Origin: Hofstenia miamia
Lineage: Eukaryota > Xenacoelomorpha > Acoela
Direction: 5' to 3'
Length of the DNA stretch: 29,534 nt
Assembly: GCA_004352715.1 (NCBI GenBank)
Contig: SCFE01000001.1
Coordinates: 999,917 to 1,029,450 of the forward strand
Numbering within the stretch: position 1 is the first letter of the stretch; every line of letters begins with the position of its first letter. Under the pieces are notes generated by a model that made no database searches, was not told the origin of the DNA, and was given only the letters and a program-made list of their open reading frames with translations. The translations under genes were made by a program, and so were the position numbers. Of the stretch, positions 11,121 through 21,164 are shown in pieces.

Positions 11121-11216
11121 CTATACTGGCGATTTTTATCCAAGCCTTATTGTCTGCAATTTTCTATGCTACACTGCATTTCTATGCTAAATTTTGTACA
11201 AAATTCGCCAGTATAG
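11121..11216. repeat. 12-bp perfect inverted repeat with 72-bp loop
   Basis: CTATACTGGCGA at 11121-11132 is the exact reverse complement of TCGCCAGTATAG at 11205-11216. The pairing extends a little inward through T-rich and A-rich tracts. It could be the ends of a tiny foldback element. It lies 20 bp upstream of the mariner-type terminus at 11237. Confidence 0.65.
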
Positions 11217-11236
11217 GATGTATTCTTACATAGATA

Positions 11237-11560
11237 CAGGGTGAATCATAGTTAAAGCTTGACTGCAATGAATTTAAACCTTGTTGAATACACAAAGGAA
11301 ATTACTCATTTCACGAAAAGTTTTCAAGCAAACCATAGTTTTCCTAAATTACAATCTGACATCTTTGTACGGGGTATTTTGTTAATCAATTTCCTGAATG
11401 ATTTTGGCCTTCAGGTCATTGAAAGTTTGTGACATGAAAACATGGTGGTAGAGACCCCACATAACAATTGAAGATTGATCTGGTGATCTTTGTGGCCATC
11501 GTAGTCTCAAAGCACCTGGAAATGATGCTGTTTGTCAGCAGCTGATATTAGAGGAATTCT
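11237..11560 (-). mobile_element. mariner-type fragment, minus strand
   Basis: The sequence from 11237, after a TA, starts CAGGGTGAATCATAGTTAAA like a mariner-class terminus. The minus strand then encodes RWPQRSPDQSSIVMWGLYH followed by VFMSQTFNDLKAKIIQEID. This is the W-P-x-R-S-P-D ... W-G-x-x catalytic and C-terminal block of DD34D/E transposases, with the final catalytic Asp in RSPD. The coding line is broken by stops, and only the last third of a transposase is present. The 5' half is missing, replaced after about 11560 by a differently oriented fragment. Confidence 0.6.
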
Positions 11561-11599
11561 CTGGCTAGAAAAGAGAAATGAGATGCAGCCATTTTTCTT

Positions 11600-11850
11600 A
11601 CTGAAACAATGGATCAACATAACTATGTAAACATATTACGCATGGCTTCCCTCAATTATTATCTGTGGGCGGTATTGAAGGCACATGTCTGCCATAGTTT
11701 CATACCACAATGTCTTGATGGCCTGAAGTACAAAATCGTTCCGAAAATTGATGAAATAAACATCAAATAAATTGCACCATGCTGTGAATGATTCTGCTGT
11801 TCTCAAATGTCAGCTTGTAATTCAAGAAAACTGGTTTTTGTTTTTTGTGA
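11600..11850 (+). pseudogene. second mariner-type transposase C-terminal fragment, plus strand
   Basis: The plus strand reads SLNYYLWAVLKAHVCHSFIP, then QCLDGLKYKIVPKIDEI, up to about 11770. It is followed in a shifted frame by residues resembling the terminal CCEWFC-type block. This parallels the DYFLWGYLK ... L...I...I segment of mariner/Tc1 transposases, but with the RSPD part missing. It is a different sequence from the adjacent minus-strand fragment and points the opposite way. Stops show that it is dead. Confidence 0.45.
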
Positions 11851-12106
11851 CATTAGCAATTAAATGAATTTAAATAATTTGATTTCATGTCATATTTTTA
11901 CATACATTATATATTTTCTTGTTAATAAATAGTGAAAGGAAGAGTAAATAATATAGTACTACAGTAAATTTCATCCTAGTTTATTTATTTTCTAATAATA
12001 TCACCGACCTTTCAAATATGTGAGGATGCTTCTCTTTTAAAGGCATCTCAGATAGTCGAAGCTCAGTCACTTTTATAAAAATCTCTAATCTATTCGAAAT
12101 TTAGGA

Positions 12107-12152
12107 GGGGCACGTGCTCCCCTGTGCTCCCCTCCCTCTTTAATTGCGCCCC
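12107..12152 (-). mobile_element. GC-rich transposon-like terminus
   Basis: Read on the minus strand from 12152 this begins CAGGGGCGCAATTAAAGAGG and continues G-rich to GCACGTGCCCCTCC, including a repeated GTGCTCCCCT unit (plus strand, 12115-12135). C-A-G-G-G-G-C-G starts of this kind are typical of hAT-class ends. A similar TTGCACCCCTGA lies at about 13020 in the same orientation. I could not find a matching opposite end, so element limits are unknown. Confidence 0.35.
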
Positions 12153-12159
12153 TGAAGCT

Positions 12160-14050
12160 TAGCTCTACAATAGAGATAAACATGTAACATGAACCGGGTA
12201 GGGGGTCGAGGTACTGAAAAAAATGCTAAAATTTTAAAACTGACTATTAGTCTACTTTGCACTCAAATCAGCCCAAATGCAGTTAATGCCAAATAATGTA
12301 TAAATAATTGGCTGAAAATTATAATTCACATTCTGAAATTTTACATCGTCATCATATTTTCTTCTAAAAGATAATTTAAGGTTTTCGACTTCCGTGCATA
12401 AAATAGATATAAGTTATTAACGTATCCAAATTTGGTCCACCAAACCGAAAAATTCAAGAATCTTTTTGCCAAGCATCCTAAAATGTGCCTAAGAAAGCCG
12501 AAATATTTATTTAAATGGCCCGACTAAATTTTGATGGGCTCATGTCATGTCCCCTTTGCGCTACAGTAGACCTATGCATAGTAAAGAATGGATCTCAATT
12601 GAGAACTATCCGTTGAAATAAAGTTTGATATGAAATATTTTAAGTCAGAGACCAAGTAAAAATATTTTCTTAAGAACTCTCTGGATGAACTAAAATAAAA
12701 AAATAGAGTTGACTTGCGTGGACTTCTGTGAAATAACATATTTCATAAATTTCGGCTAGTCTTTACCAATGTCTCAGCCGAAGCCCGGCCAGACAATTTC
12801 TATCTTTGAATCAGCGTGGCCTATTGAATATTAACAGCACGAAGACAATGCAGCCAATATCTCTAAATCATGGGCATTGTTTTTCATCTGGATCACGCGT
12901 AAAGTTATATTCTCGAAATGTAATGGTTAGTATTGATAATAATACCAAAATACAATGACCATATTTAGGGCCCAGTAGCATTTGAGTTGCTTAATTCATA
13001 TATATTTCTGTAAATAGATTGCACCCCTGACTAAGGAACTCATTGTCCATTTGGGAAAAGAGTTGAACCAAATAGAAACCCAAGATCTTTTAAACATACA
13101 TGTATATTAGAAGTATTCTTTAGAAGTTTTTATAACATTAATGCCTATTTAGAATGAACCTCAACGATTATCAACAGCCCAGTAAGTTTAACTAAATAGT
13201 AGTTAAAAACTTTATATTTTTAAACATCCAAAAATCAATAGGAAATATCAATATGTGTTTTACAAACCAAAGGAAATTTTAAAAAATAAGGATAATATAC
13301 TAAAGGCTACGTCATTATTGATTTGGTGATTTCTTAATTTTTAGTATTTTAAGTCATGGTCCACTAAAGATATATTATACAGTGGGCTATGGTTAAATAA
13401 AATCGAAGTTATATATAAAACCTGAGTGCTTAACATAGCTTACAACTTAACTAATCTTACGAATTTAGAGAATTTGATGAAATCCAGGTCATTTTTTGAT
13501 TTTCAAACATTTCCCAGTACAACCCGACCCATTGTTCTACATTTTGAGTTCAGATATAAGACTAATTGTAATTTCACATTTTATCACTTGCGTTTATTGC
13601 TACACTATAACTGCTAAAAAAATTGTATAGTTTCGCTCTAATAAACATAAATATTGTCAGCCGAATTTTCTTATGGCTAAAATTCCACTAAAAAATCATA
13701 GGTTTTTAGTTATTCTCGACACAATTCATTAGCTAATTTGTCTCTCAATTTTTCCAATCAGATCTATAGCACGATTCTAAATATATTCCCTGATTTATTG
13801 GTTAACTAGGATAATGCCTTTATAAATTGTGAGGCTTAACCAACTGCGCTTCTAAATTTTATATTGAGAATTTATGATTTCAGAAGCGCGAAATATGGAT
13901 GTATATTCTGTTTAACTCATATTTATAAATATAATAGCTTACTATTGAAGTTATCGTCTGCATTTTAATATTGTTTCCAGTTGTTTTAAGTTTCAATGGA
14001 AAGGAATTATTGATTTCGTTTCAACAGTCTATTTTGTTTAGACTGAGTTA
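12160..14050. other. AT-rich stretch with no supported gene
   Basis: No motif-bearing frame. The 63-codon frame at 13426-13617 is AT-codon rich, lacks splice sites in a sensible phase, and is treated as noise. This would be intronic or upstream sequence relative to the exon at 14057. Confidence 0.45.
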
Positions 14051-14056
14051 ATCCAG

Positions 14057-14203
14057 CATGCGTGCAGCTGGAAAATATTCCACAATTAAATGCTTTTCTA
14101 GGGAAATATGCAAAGCGTGGCGGACCAATGTTTACATCATCTACACGAACATACGTTTCAAGAAACGAGGTTCCTGCGAATGATAATCGATTAGACCGCA
14201 AAG
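14057..14203 (+). CDS. candidate internal exon A of an unrecognised host gene
   Basis: A 147-bp open segment lies between an acceptor (TTAATCCAG, ending 14056) and a strong donor (AAAG followed by GTAATT at 14204). It starts with 2 nt of a split codon and ends with 1 nt, so it is phase-symmetric with the next exon. It encodes about 48 residues, including LENIPQLNAFLGKYAKRGG and then PMFTSSTRTYVSRNEV. The peptide is basic and Ser/Thr-rich, with a mixed codon choice unlike the surrounding AT-rich noise frames. A stop lies just upstream in the same frame, which limits the exon. The overlapping minus-strand frame (14007-14201) is its shadow. I do not recognise the protein. An alternative acceptor at GTGCAG/CTGG would start the exon in phase 0. 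Confidence 0.5.
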
Positions 14204-14209
14204 GTAATT

Positions 14210-15430
14210 TCTATTACTTCGATTGCATTTGAACCTAAGTAAAATTCAAGGTCAATTATGTTAATACAATAGACAATACGAATTAAGTAATTACAAAATA
14301 CTAGCCAATTTTATATATTGGGACAGATGTAATTGTCGGAATTGATAGTAAATTATGCTTGTTATGCCACAGCAAAAATGTTTTTCGAACAAATTACACC
14401 ATGAGTAAAAATCCTCTCCAAAAGCGATTTTGAAGAACAACTCTTAATAGGAATATAAGAAAAAATATTTGTTTTTGCAACCTCAAATCAATCTTCTAGG
14501 AAGTTACGCTAGCATTTACTAGAGTATTAAGATATTTCTCAAAAAAGTAGTGAAATATATACATTACATACGTGCATGTAACACGTAACCCTACAGATCA
14601 GTAACTATGTATCCACCTCAAATGCAGGCTCACAATGGCTTCGCATGATAAAGAAGTTAATAAAAAGAGGCTCATTAGAAAAAGAAGAGTGGGGTAAATT
14701 GAAACGTTAATCGGTTTGACGAATCCAAGCTAGTGAAGAAATTTTTCCTTGATGCACGTGTTTAGATTTCAATTTTTTTCCTGCACTGTTATTATTACTA
14801 ATAATTCTAGTAGAAAACAAAACCTCATCAATCTTTGGGAATTAGCACCCAAGTGTTAAATATTTGCACTGTGATCTAAGAGTTGGTTTAATCCTATAGG
14901 ATTTTTGGGCTTAGGGAGAATTCCCACTTCTATGTAATTCTGTATTGGCTTATGTTGTGAAAGCCAAACTGTGGACAAACATTCTTCATATCATCACTAC
15001 GAATTTGGAATCTTCAGAAATTTGATGCCGTAATTAGTTTTGATGACGTCATTTAAATCTCAAATTGGGTTTTCAGCAGTTGGAATTGATAGGAGTTCAC
15101 TAGAATTCATTCTTTACTTATCAAATATAGTCTTGTTTATTTTGCATACATTTTGCATTGAAAGGCTATACCCTCGGTTGAAAACAATACGATACACAAT
15201 ATGAGCAGATGTTTAGGTAATTTTTATTTGAGTGTCATGGTCCTAATGAAATTAGACAAAGTCACTTTGTTTCAATAAGAAAACTCTACAACTTTTTGGG
15301 TAGTAATTGAATTTTTAATAAGGGAGGAAATCCTTCCCAGGCCAAATTAGGATAAGGCATTTCAATTTGAACCTAAAGGCTAATTTTTATTCAAAACAGA
15401 TTATCCGTGATTTTTATCTATATATTAATG
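14210..15430. other. intron-like AT-rich sequence
   Basis: This follows the donor of exon A and has no recognised gene, repeat or RNA. It is probably the 5' part of an intron of about 8 kb reaching to 22211. Confidence 0.45.
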
Positions 15431-15432
15431 TC

Positions 15433-15440
15433 ATATAGAA
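15433..15440. repeat. 8-bp target site duplication, left copy
   Basis: ATATAGAA immediately precedes the hAT terminus and is repeated exactly at 16886-16893 after the other end. Eight base pairs is the hAT superfamily target duplication length. Confidence 0.9.
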
Positions 15441-15608
15441 CAGTGGTTCTCAACCTTTTTTGAAGCACAGCACACCCTACTTTTTTGAATATTTCTCAAT
15501 AATTAAAAATGTATTTGATTTACTTTATTATAATTTAATTTACTTAGACATAGACGGATTAATACTAGTAATAGTAGACATACTTAGAAAATACACATAT
15601 AGCTGTTC

Positions 15609-16072
15609 CTAGTGGTTTTTTTGGGATTGGTGTTTAGCCACAAGTTCGTCAAGTCTTAGCTTTACATTGGAGAGTGCCACTCTCATTCGTCATCCACATT
15701 GGTCAATTTTGATCTCTTCTTAGACTTAATGTCCACAAGAGCACAAAATCCACGTTCACACAAGTAGGAAGACGGAAAAATAATCAACGTTTTCAGAGCC
15801 TCTTCAGCCAGAGCCTTGTATTCACGAAGCTGCAGAGCCTTCACCCAGCACTTCTTTCTGCCTTCATTCTTCATAATGGCCTTCATGTCTCCATTATTTG
15901 ACAACTCAATGAGAGTTTCTTTCATCTGGGCCGACATCTCATCTTCAGGAACGTCTCCTTCCTCCAGGTCAAATGGATTCCTGCCACTATGAGCAATCTT
16001 TTGGAAAATACACTGAAATTTCAAGATATTATCAAAAAATGTCATCCGAATACGTCTTACAGAAACATACAA
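15609..16072 (-). pseudogene. hAT transposase C-terminus with dimerisation domain, frameshifted
   Basis: The minus-strand frame 16072-15683 (129 codons) carries the hAT C-terminal pattern. HSGRNPFDLEE is followed by an acidic helix, then KKCWVKALQLREYKALAEEA (the 'W' segment), and FPSSYLCERGFCALVDIKS with KKRSKL next. This matches the FPTTYLCE..FSAL..IK.K.R..L signature of the hAT dimerisation domain in ZBED5/SCAND3/FAM200-type proteins. The frame ends TNVDDE-stop. A 26-codon frame overlapping by ATGA continues with MRVALSNVKLRLDELVAKH (15686-15609), the expected last segment, so one frameshift separates them. The N-terminal BED finger and most catalytic residues are absent. The front end is cut by the Tc1-like insertion near 16075. 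Confidence 0.85.
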
Positions 16073-16074
16073 CT

Positions 16075-16610
16075 ATATATTCTCACAAGATTACGGTTTT
16101 GCCTAGTATTTTGAGGCTCGACCGTGTTTTTTGAGTACTTGATCAATACGTTTTGGCATACTTGTAGCCAACTTCAACAAGGTTTGCAAGAGAAAGTGGT
16201 TTTAATACGCGATCTTGTCTTAAAGTCGATATTCTCTTTCTACCCGAATTCTTTCTTGATGAATTTTTACCATTCAATTATCGGCTCACGGTAGCCTTCA
16301 TCGTAGAGAGCGCCAATAACTGCTTTCTGCTGTTGAGTAAGATCGCGTTTTCTACCCATCGAAGTTGTTGATAGTCTAAAATTGAATGCAACTGTGTATC
16401 ATGCGTTGTATTATAATTCAAATTAAAATTGTACCCTAAAGAGAAATTAAGTAAACAGGTTTGTCATACTACAACCACATGTGATTGCTTTATTTCTTTT
16501 AAACCAGAGCAAGTTGATTAATGCTTATTGAGAAATTGTCAACGGATAGTCTGATAAGGGTTAAAACGTCATAATTTGCTAATAAGTTGCTAATTTTTCG
16601 AACAGCACTG
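16075..16610 (-). mobile_element. Tc1-like relic nested in the hAT element
   Basis: On the minus strand the element begins CAGTGCTGTTCGAAAAATTA at 16610 next to a TA (16611-16612). It then encodes an N-terminal fragment starting MGRKRDLTQQQKAVIGALYD (ATG at 16359, stop at 16267). Last comes a C-terminal fragment TSMPKRIDQVLKKHGRASKY with a stop at 16103-16105. These are the start (first helix-turn-helix) and the end (M-P-x-R...K-Y) of Tc1 DD34E transposases. The catalytic middle is deleted, and several stops are present. The far inverted end is not recognisable, so the left boundary near 16075, at a TATAT, is approximate. Confidence 0.75.
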
Positions 16611-16623
16611 TATAATCACTCTT

Positions 16624-16769
16624 TATGTAACAAGATTATGAACTTAATATTTCAAGAAATGAAATTATATGAATGAATATCAGTGATAACGGCGCAGAGT
16701 TTATATTTTACTGCAAACGCAAAATTTTTAAATTTTTATGTGACAAGATTACAAACTTAAGGTTTCAAT
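16624..16769 (+). repeat. imperfect 32-bp direct repeat inside the hAT element
   Basis: TATGTAACAAGATTATGAAC (from 16624) and TATGTGACAAGATTACAAAC (from 16738) align, and the similarity continues through CTTAA..TTTCAA. A shorter ACAAGATTA also occurs at 16086. They probably reflect local duplication within the hAT subterminal region. Confidence 0.6.
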
Positions 16770-16885
16770 ATTACAAAAACTTCAGATTTTCGTGGCACAC
16801 AAAAATATGTTTGCGGCACACCACAGCACAGCAATTTTCGTGGCACACCAAAATATTTTCGCTGCACGCAGGTTGAGGATCACTG

Positions 16886-16893
16886 ATATAGAA
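16886..16893. repeat. 8-bp target site duplication, right copy
   Basis: ATATAGAA directly after the right hAT terminus, identical to 15433-15440. Confidence 0.9.
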
Positions 16894-19160
16894 GATCAGT
16901 AAATTATGTAGTATAATTATCAAATATATGATGTCTAATTTAACTAAGTGATTTTTACGGTCAGATATCTGAGATGAAAAGCAATTCATTCAACATCCAT
17001 TCTTAGAATAAGCTGTATCAGAAGTACATACATGTAGAATAGCATCTATAACAATATGGTAGTGTTGCTAACGTGAACTGTCACTGGTCTTAGACCTTCG
17101 TTCAACAAGCAATTAACAAAAACCATATTGTAAGTCGCTCATGTGCAATAATCAAACTCGTGAATTTTTGAACCATTAAATGATTTTTTGTAGCTTAATA
17201 GGCCAAATTTTTTGAATTTTAAGAAGTTGAATCAAGCTTTTTAAAATTTTCCCATTTAACATTTTTTATTTAAGTAAATTGGTTATACACATCTATTAAC
17301 AATTTTCCTATGGCAGAAGTGCATTTTCTTTACATTGTTGGCCTTGTCATACATTTTGTAGTTAGGAATGCGCGAAAGCGAAATTTATGACATAATTATT
17401 GTTGCAGCTTTTATCTGATATTGTTCAATTCATTTTATGATTTATTGATTCTATGATGGACCAGATTTGTTATAATAAGTACTAAAAATATTGAAAAATC
17501 GCATATTGTATTTCATTATACAAACATACGTCATCTACATCGAGGGAAACGGTATGAATTTATTTATTTTTGTTAACATAACATATTGTACAACGAGTTC
17601 TTTAAATGCTAACCGACATGTTCTAAATCGTAGCTGGCCGAATTACCTGAATTAGACAATATATGTATATATGTATACATTGTTTACTCCCAACAGAGGT
17701 TTAATTTATTCCTTCACGTATTTAATTTTATCATATAATTTAATCATAATAATAATCATATAAGATTTTGCTCGGATGCTGCAAAATATATTAAACGAAT
17801 AAACGGTGAAAGTAAGTTTTTCTCGAAAATAAGTTTAAGCAAACTGTGAATGGAAATGATAAGTTTTAGTCTACTGTTCAAAAATATTTGCCTACAACAT
17901 AATCTATGAACAAACTTTAGAGTTTTAAACTGCTCGATTAGCACAAAGCGAAATGGATCAATAGCTGCAAGTGTGTCGGATCGGGTTGGGTCGAGTTGGG
18001 TTGGTAGCAATTTGCTCACTCGGCCAGCTGTTAGATTATAATTTATGTTTACTCAACATGCAGGTCAGGTTGGGTCAGTTCGATAGTTTTTCTGACACAT
18101 GATCTAAAGATTAAGCAAATTTTAGTTTCTGAAACATTGAATGACAAAAATCTCAAGATTGCTCGTAAAATGATCATGAAATCAAGCCTTTCAACACAGT
18201 GTTATCTCTTTTGTATTCTAAATACTAAAAATCACCAATGTTTATTAAAACTGCGTATTTGGGCTTCAAAAACATAGGCGTTCGACAGAACAAGGAAACT
18301 TCAAGATTAAGGCATAAAGTCTTATCATCAACTTTCACTATTTGCGCGCAGATATTTCCACATTATTTCACCGTTAAAGCAAGTCAAAATAAACGAGACT
18401 AAACAAATTCCGCGGAAAATAACCTTAAAGCTATTTTACTTATTGCAAAATTGAGAAAAATTTTAAAATGGATTGTGTTACTTACCTTAGACGAAATGGC
18501 TAATTTCTGTTAGCGCTAAGTTCCAGTCTTCCAGACAGTGCAAGTCCAAGTTGAACAGGGCATGGCAATCAGGGCAATTTCTATTTGAAGGGTATTCTGG
18601 GAAATTATTTTTGTTCAGTGACTTTCAAATTCCGTGTAATTCAGCTGAACATCTATCATATACAGATAATCCAAGAACTGATTTCTACATTAGGAATCAT
18701 GAATATAATTACTATCGCAAATTGTTTGAAAGGTAAAGCATCCTTGATACGAAATCATTACAAAAATAGTAATTGTTTCAGTGGGATCATGCCATAGAAG
18801 GCTTGGAACTCCCAAAGTTACTTAGAAATTGTCAAATTTTTTAAATGATTTCTGTGGTTTGTTCAAGTAACTGAGACCAATGCAATCTAAACTTTTTACA
18901 ATATCATAAAAAATTGCTCAAAAATGCTAATTGGGGACTAATCACTCGTTTCTCATGCAATACAGTGACTTTGTGGGAAGCCATAATTACTATTTTTAAG
19001 ACTTAGATAATTAGTTAGCTCAAAATTTCTAAGAAATTCTCAATATTTTTAAATCAATTCTGTCTCAGAAATCATTTAAACTTTTGAAATTCTTATATAC
19101 GTACTTTAATGTATTTCATGAATGCGTTTCATTCTAGGTATTTAATGTTATGTACGACTT
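16894..19160. other. intron-like sequence with no supported gene
   Basis: No coding motif. A G/T-rich patch at 17975-18005 contains repeated GGGTTGGGTCGAGTTGGG-like units, with a further GGTTGGGTCAG at about 18067. This could be transposon terminus debris. The frames at 17756-18019 (minus), 18551-18736 and 18585-18797 lack motifs or phase-consistent splice sites. Confidence 0.45.
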
Positions 19161-19163
19161 AAA

Positions 19164-19194
19164 TGGTAATATATATATTATATATATATATATA
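19164..19194. repeat. (TA)n microsatellite
   Basis: TA-rich run with one ATTA interruption, abutting the left end of the ZMYM1-like hAT relic. Confidence 0.9.
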
Positions 19195-21133
19195 AACCTT
19201 GGCGGAGCCCTGGGCCATTTAAAATTGCATTGCCTTTCCTTCATAATAAATTTAAATATAATAATGATTTTTCAAAATAATTATGCAATAATTGTTACTA
19301 TCACCATATATATGGATATATAGATTGTGGCATTAGAAAAATATATTTCATATAACATAAATGTATATTAAACTACAAATAAGGAATGCAACAACTGTTT
19401 TCTATTAATCAATTGCAATTATTAATATATATTTTTATTAGGGCACTTTTTCAACTTTGCACTTTAAAAAAAATTACCTATGACTTCATGAATCAATGGC
19501 CAGTAGAGATATATCTCCCAATTAATCTTGAAGATTGAAAACTTTAAATATTTTTGTTCTTAAACAAAAAATATCGTCCTCCTTCAGTATTAGCAACAGG
19601 TAGTGTTTAATAAATTTGGCATGCAATGTAAATATTCCGAAAACTTGTCCGGAAGTAAATCAATTTATACAACAAAAAGGGCATCCAAATATATAGGGAG
19701 AAGCCATGTCATTAAGATTAAATAAACACTGTGAAAACTGAATTAACTCAGTAGTAAAGTAATCCACATGATCGAGATCTGAGGGAAACTTTTCATTTAA
19801 TTATTTTTCTGCTTCTGCAATTTAAACATCTGTTAGTGATGCTATGTTATACATAATTCTAAATTTGGTATTTAGATTATAGGTTAAAAAATTAGCAATT
19901 ATAAAATCCAAAAATGCTTCCAACTCTAACTTTTTCTGAAACTACATTACCATTCTCATTTTCTATATCAGCAAGGTCTTGCTTTCTTTATCGAAAGAAT
20001 AGCTATGGTCATTTACTAGTATCTTGGCTTGCTTCTCAATCTAAAATTGGTTCTTGTTGAATTTAATCGAGCAGACTAGGCTGTCATACAAAGAACGCAC
20101 GTTGTAAAATAAATGTTTAATGATTGAAAAGATTTGTTTGGTGCAATAAATTGAACAAGTAAGTACTTTATGGAAATACTGCTTCAAAATTTTGACTAGA
20201 ATACTGTAAAGATGACTTTTGTAATTTTCATTTTTTCCAATGCTGAACATATTTATCATGTAATATGCATTTGCATGACATCGAGCAGAGCATCACGATA
20301 TTGATGACGGTTTTCAACAGTTCCTTTCATTGTTATTGGTACCAGTAGCTCCCACCTACATGATGATGAATAAAGTGTAAAAATTTTTATCAATTGAAAA
20401 AAAAAACGAAGCAGCATCTAAGCAGCGTTTCCAAAATTTTAGTCCTCAAAATTCAAAGAATGTGTGCAACAGGAAGCAAATTCGGCAGCAGAATTTTTAT
20501 AATTCTCCCTTGAACACCACAGTGCTTCCCTGACATATTGCTGCCATTCTACAGTATTATACTCTGTAGTCAGTTTCTAACATCAGTTTGTGTTGCCCTA
20601 TTGTAAACGAAAATTATAATACACTGCAAAATATTTTATAACCGGTTCACCATTAGTTCTTAGATAGCACAACACAAATGCTAATTATCACAAAGAGATA
20701 TCTTGGTTTGAACCTGCGCTAATACTACTGAGTTTTGCTGCTCTTACTTCTAATAATGTACAATTGACCTATATAAAATATTCCCCTTTACGCAAAAAAT
20801 ATTATTACAACTACAACTCTTAGTACAGCATGCATCCGTTTTTCAGTCAAAACACAAATTTTCCTTGGGTAATACTTCATTTACCAAAAATCAAGTCCTA
20901 TGGTTTATAGGCTTCATATATGTTGAAATATGTTGATAATCTAAATGAATGTTACTTATAATATGAACATTGGTTTTTCAAATAATTCTCAAGGAATAAT
21001 TCCCTTGCAAATTTTACTATAAAGTTGTATTAAAATTCTAATAGCCGCAAGAAAATGTTTGTAGCTTATTTTTCACTTACGTGCGGGCCCCCTAAGGCGT
21101 GAGGGCCTGGACCATGGGGCAATAAGGCACTGC
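19195..21133 (-). mobile_element. hAT relic of the ZMYM1/DUF4371 type, about 1.9 kb
   Basis: The right edge, read on the minus strand, begins GCAGTGCCTTATTGCCCCAT and runs into GGTCCAGGCCCTCACGCC. The left edge, read on the plus strand, has CCTTGGCGGAGCCCTGGGCC. Both are GC-rich against an AT-rich background and look like diverged ends of one element. The minus strand between them encodes separated pieces of a hAT transposase of the zinc-finger-MYM type 1 family. (TA)n arrays flank both ends, so any target duplication is hidden. Boundaries are inferred from composition and the coding relic. Confidence 0.55.
19480..20640 (-). pseudogene. ZMYM1-like hAT transposase, heavily decayed
   Basis: Minus-strand fragments appear in family order. 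ASCCTHSLNFED (about 20450) corresponds to the C.AHSLNL core. A following stretch with FIHHHVGGSYW (about 20350) corresponds to the FFSSSTHRWE segment. EKFPSDLDHVDYFTTELIQF (about 19750) corresponds to the segment before the dimerisation domain. ILKEDDIFCLRTKIFKVFKI with a tail ending YWPLIHE (about 19495-19570) fits the KLK.IKNYLRSTM....L..L..LSIE pattern. Stops and frame changes occur throughout. The open frame 20041-20259 is a chance open stretch inside it. The identification rests on several weak matches in the right order. Confidence 0.5.

Positions 21134-21164
<31 letters not shown>
21134..21164. repeat. (TA)n microsatellite
   Basis: TA run with one GTA interruption, abutting the right end of the ZMYM1-like hAT relic. 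Confidence 0.9.

Larger units (their letters stand above)
15441..16885 (-). mobile_element. hAT element (ZBED/SCAND3-like), internally deleted, with nested Tc1
   Basis: The left end begins CAGTGGTTCTCAACC and the reverse complement of the right end begins CAGTGATCCTCAACC, 13 of 15 positions the same. An exact 8-bp duplication (ATATAGAA) flanks both. Subterminal GCACACC/GTGGCACAC repeats occur at the right end (16793-16865) and a related GCACACCC at the left. The minus strand encodes the C-terminal part of a hAT transposase. The 1445-bp length includes about 540 bp of an inserted Tc1-like relic, leaving about 0.9 kb of hAT sequence, well short of a full coding element. It is a clearly delimited but non-autonomous copy. 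Confidence 0.92.

Noticed and set aside
14007-14201. 64-codon minus-strand frame overlapping exon A
   Set aside because: The plus strand has matching splice sites and phase-consistent neighbours. The minus frame has none.
17975-18075. GGGTTGGGTC repeats as telomere or G-quadruplex sequence
   Set aside because: Units are irregular and too few, and are more easily explained as degenerate repeat debris.
18551-18797. Two overlapping plus-strand frames near TTCCAG at about 18534
   Set aside because: The candidate exon meets a stop in the required phase and no good donor follows.
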